Shown in pieces: positions 32,476 to 41,774 of a stretch of 48,206 nt of DNA. Origin of the DNA: Candidatus Galligastranaerophilus faecipullorum (GTDB lineage Bacteria > Cyanobacteriota > Vampirovibrionia > Gastranaerophilales > Gastranaerophilaceae); the NCBI GenBank assembly GCA_018713115.1, contig DVFS01000040.1, positions 1 to 48,206 of the forward strand, read 5' to 3'. How positions within the stretch are numbered: position 1 is the first letter of the stretch; every line of letters begins with the position of its first letter. The position numbers and the translations under genes are program-made. The notes beneath the pieces were generated by a model. It was not told where the DNA came from. It saw only the letters and a program-made list of their open reading frames with translations, and searched no databases.

Positions 32476-33939
32476 ATGGAATTAAATAAAATTATAAAAG
32501 AAGTGGAACCGATAGAGGTATTAAATTTTAAAGATGTTGATATACTCGGTATTTCTTACAATTCAAATACCATAAACTCGCATGAGATATTCGTGTGCCT
32601 CAAAGGTGAGCATGCGGATGGCCATGATTATGCCCAGATGGCTTTTGAAAAGGGTGCCGTAGCTCTGATGTGCGAGAAACCGTTAAATATTGAAATACCC
32701 CAGCTTATCGTAAAATCTACACAGGAGAAAATCGCAGACCTTTCTGCCTGTTTTTATCATAACCCTTCGCGAGAACTTAATTTAATCGGTGTAACGGGTA
32801 CAAACGGCAAAACTACCGTGACTCATCTTATTCAAAAGATATTTGAGCAAAATTCCAAAAAATGTGCATTAATAGGCACACTCGGATACAAACTGTCCTC
32901 CTCAAGCGAATACTTTGAGGCTAAACATACGACCCCGCAGGCTCCCGAACTGCAGAATACATTGCAAAAAATGCTTAAATCCGACATTTTAAATGTTGTT
33001 ACCGAAGTAAGTTCGCATTCTCTTGAGCAGCACAGGGTGAGAAAATGTAAATTTTCGGGTGCGGTTTTTACAAACCTTACTCAGGATCATCTTGATTTTC
33101 ACATCACAATGGATAATTACTTTAATGCCAAAGCCAAGCTTTTTGAAGGACTTGAAGCAGGTTCTTATGCCGTTATAAACAATGACGATAAATATGCGTC
33201 AAAACTAATTGAAAGAGTGCCCGGAGGGGTTGAGGTTATTACTTACGGCGTGAAAAATAAATCTGACCTGACGGCGCAAAATATTGAATTTACTTCATCA
33301 GGTGTAAGCTTCACCTGTGTCTATAAGGATAAAAAGACCGATGTTAAACTCATGCTGAACGGTATGTTCAGTGTTTACAATGCCCTTGCCGCAATCGGCT
33401 GCGCGCTTGCAAACGGTATAGCGCTAGACATATCAAAAGCTGCGCTTGAAGGTACAAGGAGTGTTGCGGGCAGATTTGAGATTGTCTGCACCTCGCCGCT
33501 TGTAATTGTAGATTATGCACATACTCCCGACGGGCTTGAAAATATACTTCGCGCAGCACGGGAACTTACCCCGAAAGACGGCAGCCTTATCTGTCTTTTT
33601 GGCTGCGGAGGTGACAGGGATGCTACAAAGCGTCCTAAAATGGGGAAAATTGCCCAGTCTTTAAGCGACAAGATAATTGTAACTTCGGATAATCCGCGCT
33701 CGGAAGACCCGCAGCAGATAATAACAGATATTTTATCGGGGCTTAAATTGATTAACCCTAAAACAGTATTTGTCGAGCCTGACAGAGCATGTGCAATTAA
33801 AATGCTTAAAACACTAGCGTGCGATAAGGATGTTGTGATTGTTGCAGGCAAAGGGCATGAAGATTACCAGATTTTAAAAGACAGAACAATTCACTTTGAT
33901 GACAGAGAAGAAGTTGCCCGTGTTTTTGGTGCAAATTAG
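32476..33939 (+). CDS. murE: UDP-MurNAc-tripeptide synthetase, meso-diaminopimelate type
   Basis: A 487-residue Mur ligase that adds the third amino acid to UDP-MurNAc-L-Ala-D-Glu. The ATP loop is GVTGTNGKTT (105-114); HTTPQAPELQ, VSSHSLEQHR and the C-terminal GCGGDRDATKRPKMG are diagnostic. The DNPR motif (D405-R408) indicates meso-diaminopimelate rather than lysine, as in Gram-negative and cyanobacterial walls. A GGGGAA Shine-Dalgarno precedes the ATG. Confidence 0.96.
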   Translation: MELNKIIKEVEPIEVLNFKDVDILGISYNSNTINSHEIFVCLKGEHADGHDYAQMAFEKGAVALMCEKPLNIEIPQLIVKSTQEKIADLSACFYHNPSRELNLIGVTGTNGKTTVTHLIQKIFEQNSKKCALIGTLGYKLSSSSEYFEAKHTTPQAPELQNTLQKMLKSDILNVVTEVSSHSLEQHRVRKCKFSGAVFTNLTQDHLDFHITMDNYFNAKAKLFEGLEAGSYAVINNDDKYASKLIERVPGGVEVITYGVKNKSDLTAQNIEFTSSGVSFTCVYKDKKTDVKLMLNGMFSVYNALAAIGCALANGIALDISKAALEGTRSVAGRFEIVCTSPLVIVDYAHTPDGLENILRAARELTPKDGSLICLFGCGGDRDATKRPKMGKIAQSLSDKIIVTSDNPRSEDPQQIITDILSGLKLINPKTVFVEPDRACAIKMLKTLACDKDVVIVAGKGHEDYQILKDRTIHFDDREEVARVFGAN

Positions 33940-33972
33940 CTTTCCCGTGTTAATTTGTAAAGAGTATTTTCA

Positions 33973-34002
33973 AACTATTATTCTTGTATTAGAATAATAG
34001 TT
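33973..34002. promoter_or_regulatory. Perfect 12-base inverted repeat upstream of murA
   Basis: AACTATTATTCT (33973-33984) pairs exactly with AGAATAATAGTT (33991-34002) around a 6-base spacer. The right arm ends six bases before the GGAGG Shine-Dalgarno of murA. No T-tract follows, so it is more likely an operator or an RNA hairpin than a terminator. Confidence 0.6.
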
Positions 34003-34016
34003 GAAATGGAGGCAGC

Positions 34017-35339
34017 TTGAGCGAAAAATTAATAATAAGCGGTTCGCGCCCTCTTGAGGGTGAAGTAAGCATCAGCGGTGCAAAAAACGCTGTACTGAAG
34101 CTTATGGCTGCAGCACTTCTTGCAAAAGATGTATCAAAAATTCATAATGTGCCCGAGCTTACCGATGTAGAGATAATGCTTGATGTACTTGAATGCCTCG
34201 GGGCTAAATGCATATATGACAAAGAAGAAAAAACCGTAGAAATAGACGCCACAAATATTACAAGTATTGTTGCATCGGATAGGTTTGTAAGTAAAATGCG
34301 CGCCTCTTTTGTGGTTCTGGGCTCTCTTGTGGGTCGCATGAAAGAAGCAAGAGTGGCACTTCCGGGCGGATGTAAAATCGGTGAAAGGCGTGTAAATTTT
34401 CACATTAAGGGTCTTGAAGCGCTCGGTGCCAAGTGTAAAATTGAGCAGGGTTATGTCCATGCAAAAGCACTGGAACTTAACGGAGCGGATATTTGCCTTG
34501 ATATTCCTTCTGTCGGTGCTACCGAAAATATTATGCTTGCAGCTATACTTGCTCAGGGTACAACCCGCATTCAAAATGCCGCTCAGGAGCCTGAGATTGT
34601 AGATTTGGCAAACTTTTTAAAAGCAATGGGTGCGCAGATTGAAGGTGCAGGTACAAATGAAATTTGCATTTACGGTGTTAAGTTAGAAGACCTGCATGGC
34701 GTGGAATACACTACAATATCAGACAGAATCGAAGCAGGCACCTATATGAGCGCCATAATTGCTTCAAGAGGACATGGTATTATTAAAAACGTATTTCCCA
34801 ATCACCTCACGATATTTACGGGAAAACTTCTTGAAATGGGTGCAAAAATTAAACTGCTTGAGCCCAATGTCATGGAAGTGTCTTCAAATTCAAGACTTTT
34901 ACCCATGAACTTTATTACCCAGCCTTACCCCGGCTTCCCGACAGATTTACAGGCACTTGCCATGGCGCTTTTATCTACTTCAAACGGTATAAGCGTTGTA
35001 ACGGAAAGCCTTTATGAAAACAGATTTATGCACATAAGTGAACTGTGGAAAATGGGTGCAAATATCAAACAAAGCAAAAATCATGCGATTATAAAAGGCG
35101 TGGACTGCCTTGCCGGAACCTCGGTCACCGCTCCTGATTTGCGTGCGGGCGCAGCGCTTGTTGTGGCAGCCATAATGGCTCGCGGCGAAAGCGAAATAAG
35201 GGGGCTTCACCATATTGACCGCGGTTATGAAAAATTTACCGAAAAACTTAAAGGACTGGGGGTATGTGTTTCAAGAGTAAAAGATGAAAACGATTTCCCT
35301 AATGCCCTGAATGCGGCAGGAGGTAAACTTGACACATAA
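34017..35339 (+). CDS. murA: UDP-N-acetylglucosamine 1-carboxyvinyltransferase
   Basis: A 440-residue enzyme catalysing the first committed step of peptidoglycan synthesis (phosphoenolpyruvate transfer to UDP-GlcNAc). The active-site cysteine is C119 in LPGGCKIGERRVNFH, so the fosfomycin-insensitive Asp variant is not present. SGAKNAVLKLMAA, PYPGFPTDLQA and DLRAGAALVVAA are diagnostic. Translation starts at the TTG at 34017, with GGAGG at 34008-34012. The stop overlaps the start of the next gene. Confidence 0.96.
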   Translation: MSEKLIISGSRPLEGEVSISGAKNAVLKLMAAALLAKDVSKIHNVPELTDVEIMLDVLECLGAKCIYDKEEKTVEIDATNITSIVASDRFVSKMRASFVVLGSLVGRMKEARVALPGGCKIGERRVNFHIKGLEALGAKCKIEQGYVHAKALELNGADICLDIPSVGATENIMLAAILAQGTTRIQNAAQEPEIVDLANFLKAMGAQIEGAGTNEICIYGVKLEDLHGVEYTTISDRIEAGTYMSAIIASRGHGIIKNVFPNHLTIFTGKLLEMGAKIKLLEPNVMEVSSNSRLLPMNFITQPYPGFPTDLQALAMALLSTSNGISVVTESLYENRFMHISELWKMGANIKQSKNHAIIKGVDCLAGTSVTAPDLRAGAALVVAAIMARGESEIRGLHHIDRGYEKFTEKLKGLGVCVSRVKDENDFPNALNAAGGKLDT

Positions 35340-35673
35340 ATACAAACGCTGGTATGACTACGACCCGCTTTTAATAGAGGTTATAAACCTTTTAAAAAAT
35401 TATCAAACCGAGCTTCGTTCACAGGCAGAGGTTTTCTTGCAGAAGGTGGAAGAACAGGTGTCAAAAGAAGCTCTCGACAGATTTTATGAAATGGTAAAAC
35501 CATTCAACGGGAACCGCTGGTATGATAAAGATCCTGTTATTTCAAAAACGGTAGAGCTTTTGAGAGTCGTTCCCCAACAGATACAAAAACAGGCGGCTGA
35601 CAGTTTTATTGAAGCACTCAGAGCAAACGGGGTTGTGGTAGAGATTACCGAAAAATCCCAAGACAGGAATTAA
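35329..35673 (+). CDS. Small two-repeat protein downstream of murA
   Basis: The start is the TTG at 35329, five bases after AGGAGG (35318-35323), giving 114 residues. The ATG at 35311 has no Shine-Dalgarno. The protein consists of two similar halves, each beginning RWYDxDP (R7-P13 and R63-P69) followed by a helix with a VINLL/TVELL core and a Gln/Ala-rich stretch. I recognise no named family. Its TTG lies inside the end of murA, so it is translationally coupled. Its end overlaps the convergent anti-sigma gene by 29 bases. Confidence 0.8.
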   Translation: MTHKYKRWYDYDPLLIEVINLLKNYQTELRSQAEVFLQKVEEQVSKEALDRFYEMVKPFNGNRWYDKDPVISKTVELLRVVPQQIQKQAADSFIEALRANGVVVEITEKSQDRN

Positions 35674-36115
35674 GCCCGTTTTTTATTCTGTTAATAAAAC
35701 TTTCGTTTTTGAGTCTTTCCATGACCTTTTTTTCAAGTCCGGGGTTAAAGTCGGAGAATTTTCTTTCAAAAGTATAGTTGAGTATTTTTTTAAGTGCGTT
35801 AATTTTGAGAGTTCTATGAACTAAATCACATGAAAGAGCAAGCGAGGCTTCAATATTTTCCCTTGTACTTTTTGAAACTTCATTATCGCAGTAGGCGCTC
35901 AGCAGCCTGTATTGTTGAAATTTTTTTGCCCTTTGTATATTTTTTTGTTTGATTGTGTCAAACAGAGATTTAATTATTCTGTATTTTTCCATGCAAAAAG
36001 GACAGTTTCTGAGGTGCATTGCCACCCTGTTTCGTTTGCCCTGTCCCAGTTTGTCATCTATGTAGGGCAAAATTAACCTTGAAATATCTTCACATGTGAG
36101 GTTTCCCTTGAGCAT
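35645..36115 (-). CDS. Zinc-finger anti-sigma factor (putative)
   Basis: A 156-residue protein with an H-x3-C-x2-C zinc motif (MHLRNCPFC, about residues 33-41) and an earlier cysteine in LTCEDISRLI, as in ZAS-type anti-sigma domains. No membrane helix is present, so it is probably a soluble, cytoplasmic anti-sigma. Its AAGGAGAG Shine-Dalgarno lies ten bases after the sigma factor stop. Sensing of redox or zinc is a possibility from the family. Confidence 0.78.
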   Translation of the reverse strand: MLKGNLTCEDISRLILPYIDDKLGQGKRNRVAMHLRNCPFCMEKYRIIKSLFDTIKQKNIQRAKKFQQYRLLSAYCDNEVSKSTRENIEASLALSCDLVHRTLKINALKKILNYTFERKFSDFNPGLEKKVMERLKNESFINRIKNGLNSCLGIFR

Positions 36116-36125
36116 TTTCTCTCCT

Positions 36126-36710
36126 TTAGCTTATATAAGGTTTTAAATATTCCTGCAACTTTAGTCTTGCGCGCGCAATTCTTGATTTCACGGTGCCTAT
36201 ATTGCAATTTGTTGCTCGTGCAATTTCCTCATAGCTTAATCCCTGAAGTTCGCGCATAATTATTGCCGCCTTAAAAGGGTCGGGCAGTTTGTGTATTGAA
36301 CTTTTTATTGCGCGCTCCAGTTCCTTGTCCACGACTTTTTGATAAGGGTTTGAAGCAAAGTCCGGTATCTCGGAATTTGTTTGATTATTCTCATCCTGAT
36401 TATCAAGGCAAACTTTTTTTACGGATTTTTGTTTTTTCCTTAGCGTGTCATAAAATTGGTTGATTATTATTTGATTGAGCCATGACTTAAAGGTTCTGGG
36501 GTTTTTCAGTTTTCTTATATTTTTTGCCACCTTAAAAAGTACTTCCTGTGTTAAGTCCATAATCTCGTCAGGTTTGGCGTTGAGATAGTATAGCGTGGCA
36601 AATACCGTTTTTTGCTGTCTTTTTATAATTTCCTCAAGTGCCTCCATGTCGCCTTTTTGTGCCAGTTCTATGAGTTCATCAAGATTATTGTTCTTCAGTG
36701 TGTATTTCAT
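36126..36710 (-). CDS. ECF-family RNA polymerase sigma factor
   Basis: A 194-residue sigma-70 family protein. Region 2 covers about residues 15-85 (DLTQEVLFKVAKNIRKL, RTFKSWLNQIIINQFYD). Region 4 has the helix-turn-helix LSYEEIARATNCNIGTVKSR (about 148-167) followed by ARARLKLQEYL. I use the ATG at 36710; a TTG at 36716 is possible and neither has a Shine-Dalgarno. It forms a pair with the anti-sigma gene and is divergent from thiE. Its target promoters cannot be read from the window. Confidence 0.92.
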   Translation of the reverse strand: MKYTLKNNNLDELIELAQKGDMEALEEIIKRQQKTVFATLYYLNAKPDEIMDLTQEVLFKVAKNIRKLKNPRTFKSWLNQIIINQFYDTLRKKQKSVKKVCLDNQDENNQTNSEIPDFASNPYQKVVDKELERAIKSSIHKLPDPFKAAIIMRELQGLSYEEIARATNCNIGTVKSRIARARLKLQEYLKPYIS

Positions 36711-36734
36711 ATACAAAAGTTAAAACTAAATCCC

Positions 36735-36763
36735 TTAATAAACCATAATCTTTGTTATATAAT
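36735..36763 (+). promoter_or_regulatory. Candidate promoter of thiE
   Basis: TTAATA (36735-36740) and TATAAT (36758-36763) are 17 bases apart. The leader to the TTG start would be about 23 bases, too short for a TPP riboswitch. Confidence 0.4.
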
Positions 36764-36792
36764 CACATAGGCAGTATTTTTCAGGAGGTCTT

Positions 36793-37806
36793 TTGGAGAG
36801 AATAATTGATGCTAATCTTAACCGTGCAACAGAGGCGCTGCGTGTTCTTGAAGAAATTGCTAGATTTTATTTTAATGATGAAGAAATTTCCGGCAGTCTT
36901 AAGATGATAAGGCACAGTATTTGCAAACTTTTTGACAGCAGTTATGATAAACTCCTTTTTGCAAGAGATACTCAAAATGATGTCGGGGTGCATATTGAAA
37001 ATCCTACAAAAGCATGCGGATACAAGCCAAATGTGGAATCTGTTTTTCGTGCTAATTTTAAACGCCTGGAGCAGGCTTTAAGAGTGCTGGGCGAATACGG
37101 CGGATTGAGCGATGATTTCAGATACAAGACTTATGTTTTAGAAAAGAAAATGAATGCGAGATTAAAAATGGATATAAAGAAGTATTTGCTCAAAGATAAG
37201 AAACTGTATCTTGTTACTAATTCGGATAACTTTAAAACAGATGAAGAGTTTCTGGATACAGTAGCGCTCGCCGTTAAGTCAGGTGTTGACATTGTGCAGT
37301 TGAGGGAAAAAACAAAGCCTGCGGCAAAAATTATTGAATACGGCAGAGTAATAAGGCAGCTATGCAGTGAGTACGGCGCATTGTTCATTGTTAATGACAG
37401 AATAGATATAGCGCAAATTCTAAATGCCGATGGTGTCCACCTCGGACAGGATGATGTGGATATAAAATATGCGCGTGAAATTTTAGGGGACAAACCGATA
37501 ATCGGTATATCTACACACAAACCTGACGATGCTATAAGGGCGATTCAAAATGGTGCGGACTATATCGGCGTCGGGCCGGTTTACAGGACTCCCACCAAGC
37601 CGGGGCGCGATGCTGCGGGTCTGGAGTATGTAAAGTGGGCGGCGCAAAATGTCGACATTCCCTTTTATGCAATAGGCTCAATTGATGAAACCACAATAGA
37701 TGAGGTTATCTCCTGCGGGGCTAAACGAGTTGCTCTTGTAAGGGCAATTATGAATTCGCGAGATATTTGCCGGACTGTTAAAAGACTTAAAGATAAACTT
37801 GTTTAA
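36793..37806 (+). CDS. thiE: Thiamine-phosphate synthase with N-terminal ThiD2-like domain
   Basis: A 337-residue protein starting at the TTG at 36793, with AGGAGG at 36783-36788. Residues 1-125 (IIDANLNRATEALRVLEEIA, RANFKRLEQALRVLGEY) match the N-terminal domain of cyanobacterial ThiE proteins. Residues 135-337 are the TIM-barrel ThiE: LYLVTNSDNF, IVQLREKTKPA, FIVNDRIDIA, DGVHLGQDDV, YIGVGPVYRTPTKPG and FYAIGSID. It couples the pyrimidine and thiazole phosphates to make thiamine phosphate. The N-terminal domain may supply or bind the pyrimidine. It stands alone. Confidence 0.93.
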   Translation: MERIIDANLNRATEALRVLEEIARFYFNDEEISGSLKMIRHSICKLFDSSYDKLLFARDTQNDVGVHIENPTKACGYKPNVESVFRANFKRLEQALRVLGEYGGLSDDFRYKTYVLEKKMNARLKMDIKKYLLKDKKLYLVTNSDNFKTDEEFLDTVALAVKSGVDIVQLREKTKPAAKIIEYGRVIRQLCSEYGALFIVNDRIDIAQILNADGVHLGQDDVDIKYAREILGDKPIIGISTHKPDDAIRAIQNGADYIGVGPVYRTPTKPGRDAAGLEYVKWAAQNVDIPFYAIGSIDETTIDEVISCGAKRVALVRAIMNSRDICRTVKRLKDKLV

Positions 37807-37884
37807 TTTGGCAACTTTTTTTCTTCAGATGTTTTATAGTTCTGTGTGAAATTCGCATACGAACTTTTTCTGAAAGGTAAAAAT

Positions 37885-38493
37885 TTGAACATAAGCCCCG
37901 TTAATATTAAAAATAAGCTTTGTGCATTTAAAAATGAGCTCAAAGAATACTACAGTCCTGACAATGTTATGCCCGATGAAAAAACAAAAACAAAAGTCAG
38001 AATTCTTCAAGGGTCGCTGCTGTGTCTTGCAGCACTTGCCGTTGGGGCGGTTGCACTTAAAAAGAGCGGAAAATTTGATCTTGATGTCCTTACTTTTAAA
38101 CAGTTTAAAAAAGACGGCTTTACAAGAGGCGGTATTACTTATTATGAAAATAAGCCCTTTAACGGGAAAATCAGAAAATATATGGACGATAAAACACTGT
38201 CCGTTATTTCTTACTACAACGGAAAACTTGAGAGCGTGTGCCATTATGACCCCAGTACCGCAAAAGTGCTCAAGCGCAAAAAGTATATCTATGACAAGGA
38301 ATACAATTTAAGGCGCGTTTGCACAAATGGCCCCAAGTTTAGCAGTGTGCTCTCCATTGAAGAATCGGGCAGAATCGTAAACGAGAGAAACGGAAAAATT
38401 ACAAGGGTAATACAGCCGCTCAGCGGTTCAAGGCTCAGAATCACAGACTATAGTAATTGCAGTACAGGAAAAGAGACTATAGTAAATATATAA
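37885..38493 (+). CDS. Membrane protein with MORN-like repeats
   Basis: Start placed at the TTG at 37885, seven bases after GAAAGG (37872-37877); a GTG at 37846 has no Shine-Dalgarno. This gives 202 residues: a basic N-terminus, one membrane helix (about 40-60, LLCLAALAVGAVAL), then repeats of the type GGITYYENKPFNGKI and ISYYNGKLESVCHY that resemble the MORN-variant repeats of YwqK-like proteins. Function unknown. It precedes the large unknown gene on the same strand with a gap of 100 bases. Confidence 0.65.
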   Translation: MNISPVNIKNKLCAFKNELKEYYSPDNVMPDEKTKTKVRILQGSLLCLAALAVGAVALKKSGKFDLDVLTFKQFKKDGFTRGGITYYENKPFNGKIRKYMDDKTLSVISYYNGKLESVCHYDPSTAKVLKRKKYIYDKEYNLRRVCTNGPKFSSVLSIEESGRIVNERNGKITRVIQPLSGSRLRITDYSNCSTGKETIVNI

Positions 38494-38593
38494 AATAAAG
38501 ATTATATAAAATTTGAGATTTTTTTCTTTTTTTGTGTTTTAATTAATAGTCGTGATTTTTGTCATCAGCTGATTGTATTATTATTTTAAAGCC

Positions 38594-40213
38594 ATGAAAA
38601 CACAGTCGATTAAACAACAAAACGTACATATAAACAATACACAAAATTTTAAAGGCTCGGGAGTTCTGGATATTGCCACAAAAGGGCTTGAGCTTTGCAA
38701 TAAATACCCTATGGTCGGTGTTTCTTTTACAGATACCGTTGCAACCAATATACCGCGTACAATTGTGGATTTAAAAACAGGCATCCCTGCCGCCATGGAA
38801 ACTTTCAGGCGTGAGAACTCGGGCCTTTTTGTAAACTGTCTGATGCCTTCTTTTATAGTGCTCGGCGTATCTAAACTCCTTAATAGACCCGTTATGGGTC
38901 AGGATTTTAGAGGCGTCAATATGTCATCCTCCTGGGCTAACGGCGAAAGTCTTGAAAAATTTGCGGATATATTTAAAAACGTAAAAAACCCTGATTTAAA
39001 AAGTACTTCACGGGAAGAAATTACTTCATTCTTTAAAACCACACTCTCTTCCCTTGAGGGGCTGGATGGCAGCGAGTGGGTTAAATTCTCCGACAAACTG
39101 TCTCCCGAAAAACTCAATGAAGCGGCTGATGTCTTAACAAGCGCTGTTTATGGCTCGACGAAGGGGAAAAAGTACACAAAAGAGCTTTTAAGAAAAGCCT
39201 CGGGAATTATATCTGATTCAACGCATGCTACAAATACTTTAAGATTCAGCGGCGATAGTAAAATATTTGGCTCTAATCTCTCTGAAATTTTAAGAGATTC
39301 GACGGATATTGCGCGAAAATTTTGCGATGATTCAGTAAGGGCTAATCTTGACGGTTTTAAAAAACAGGCAACCAAGCTTGTAAATTCCAAAAGTATTCTG
39401 GGGCTTGCAATAATCTTACCCATAGCTATGTCTATGCAGTATATTAACAGAGCACTTACCCGCCATAAATATAAACAAAAGGGCGCCCCTATATATAAAG
39501 ACTTTGAAAAAGGCGGTACATACAAGGAAATGAATGCTGCCGAGAAGTCGAAATTTTTTGCGCAAAAGCTCCTTGCAACGGGTGCTTCTGTCGGTCTTGC
39601 ACTTTTGTCCATGATGAAAAAGCCAACCATGTCTATGTTTCAGTTTAAAGGAATGTTTCCGACTGTTGATCAGTGCAGATGGATTGCGACTGCTACTTTT
39701 GTAAGCCGGATTTTTGCAGCAGAAGATTCTAACGAACTTCGTGAAACCACCGTACGTGATATGGCTTCGTTTGCCGGTTTGTATTTCCTTGGCGATTATG
39801 CGGCAAAAATAGCGGCTTCAGTTATTGAAAAAGTTAAGCCCGATGTAAAACTTTTAAACAGGCTTGAAGTGACAAAGCCCGGAGATTCTTTCTTTAAAAA
39901 AGCCGGCAACTGGATTAAGAAAACATCTTTAAAATCATTTGATGAAGTCCTTCCTAATGCAAAGAATATGCGCTCAATATGCGAAATTGCAAGTCTTGGT
40001 TTCTCAATTGTTTCTCTCGGACTTATTTTGCCTGCTTATAACAGAAAAGTTACGGAGAAAAAAGTTGCAAAAGCAAAAGAGCTCGAGAAAGCAAATGCTC
40101 AAAATTTGACTAAAAACACTGACTCTTCAAGACTTATTGTTGAGCTCAGGGCGGATAAAGCTCTTGGTGAAGACGGTGTGTACAGAGTGATTGCAAACGA
40201 CTGTTTTAAATAA
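38594..40213 (+). CDS. Membrane-associated protein of unknown function (539 aa)
   Basis: The start is taken as the ATG at 38594 (MKTQSIKQQ). No family recognised. A polar N-terminus leads to a TQNFKGSG motif at about residues 16-23. Several hydrophobic segments follow, for example SFIVLGVSKLL, SILGLAIILPIAMSMQYI, ATGASVGLALLSM and EIASLGFSIVSLGLILPAY, separated by charged helical regions. No signal peptide is visible. The Shine-Dalgarno is weak. A terminator follows 20 bases downstream. The protein may sit on or cross the inner membrane; its role is unknown. Confidence 0.75.
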   Translation: MKTQSIKQQNVHINNTQNFKGSGVLDIATKGLELCNKYPMVGVSFTDTVATNIPRTIVDLKTGIPAAMETFRRENSGLFVNCLMPSFIVLGVSKLLNRPVMGQDFRGVNMSSSWANGESLEKFADIFKNVKNPDLKSTSREEITSFFKTTLSSLEGLDGSEWVKFSDKLSPEKLNEAADVLTSAVYGSTKGKKYTKELLRKASGIISDSTHATNTLRFSGDSKIFGSNLSEILRDSTDIARKFCDDSVRANLDGFKKQATKLVNSKSILGLAIILPIAMSMQYINRALTRHKYKQKGAPIYKDFEKGGTYKEMNAAEKSKFFAQKLLATGASVGLALLSMMKKPTMSMFQFKGMFPTVDQCRWIATATFVSRIFAAEDSNELRETTVRDMASFAGLYFLGDYAAKIAASVIEKVKPDVKLLNRLEVTKPGDSFFKKAGNWIKKTSLKSFDEVLPNAKNMRSICEIASLGFSIVSLGLILPAYNRKVTEKKVAKAKELEKANAQNLTKNTDSSRLIVELRADKALGEDGVYRVIANDCFK

Positions 40214-40232
40214 TTAATTCGTCTGTAATAAC

Positions 40233-40262
40233 AAAACCGCCCGTTGTATAACGGACGGTTTT
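40233..40262. terminator. Bidirectional rho-independent terminator
   Basis: AAAACCGCCCGTT (40233-40245) pairs with AACGGACGGTTTT (40250-40262), one mismatch, 4-base loop. It serves the unknown membrane-protein gene and the convergent gdhA. Confidence 0.9.
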
Positions 40263-40281
40263 AATTTGTCTTTATTGCAAA

Positions 40282-41646
<1,365 letters not shown>

Positions 41647-41729
41647 TTAATTGTCGCAACAATAATATCACCTTTTAATGCGCTTCACAATTTTTTTGTT
41701 AAGTTTTTTGTATAAAAATTTTATAAATA

Positions 41730-41738
41730 TGCTATAAT
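41730..41738 (+). promoter_or_regulatory. Extended -10 promoter of the toroid-protein gene
   Basis: TGCTATAAT (41730-41738) is an extended -10 element, with a TTGTAT at 41708-41713 too far away for a normal -35. Confidence 0.4.
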
Positions 41739-41774
41739 TAACTTCTGTATCAGGTTATCAGGATTTGTTGAAAA

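Noticed and set aside
34134-34574. 146-residue minus-strand frame within murA
   Set aside because: It is antisense to a diagnostic MurA sequence and is Cys/His-rich shadow sequence with no Shine-Dalgarno.
36717-36792. TPP riboswitch ahead of thiE
   Set aside because: The interval is 76 bases including a promoter, too short, and no conserved CUGAGA or THI-box core was found.
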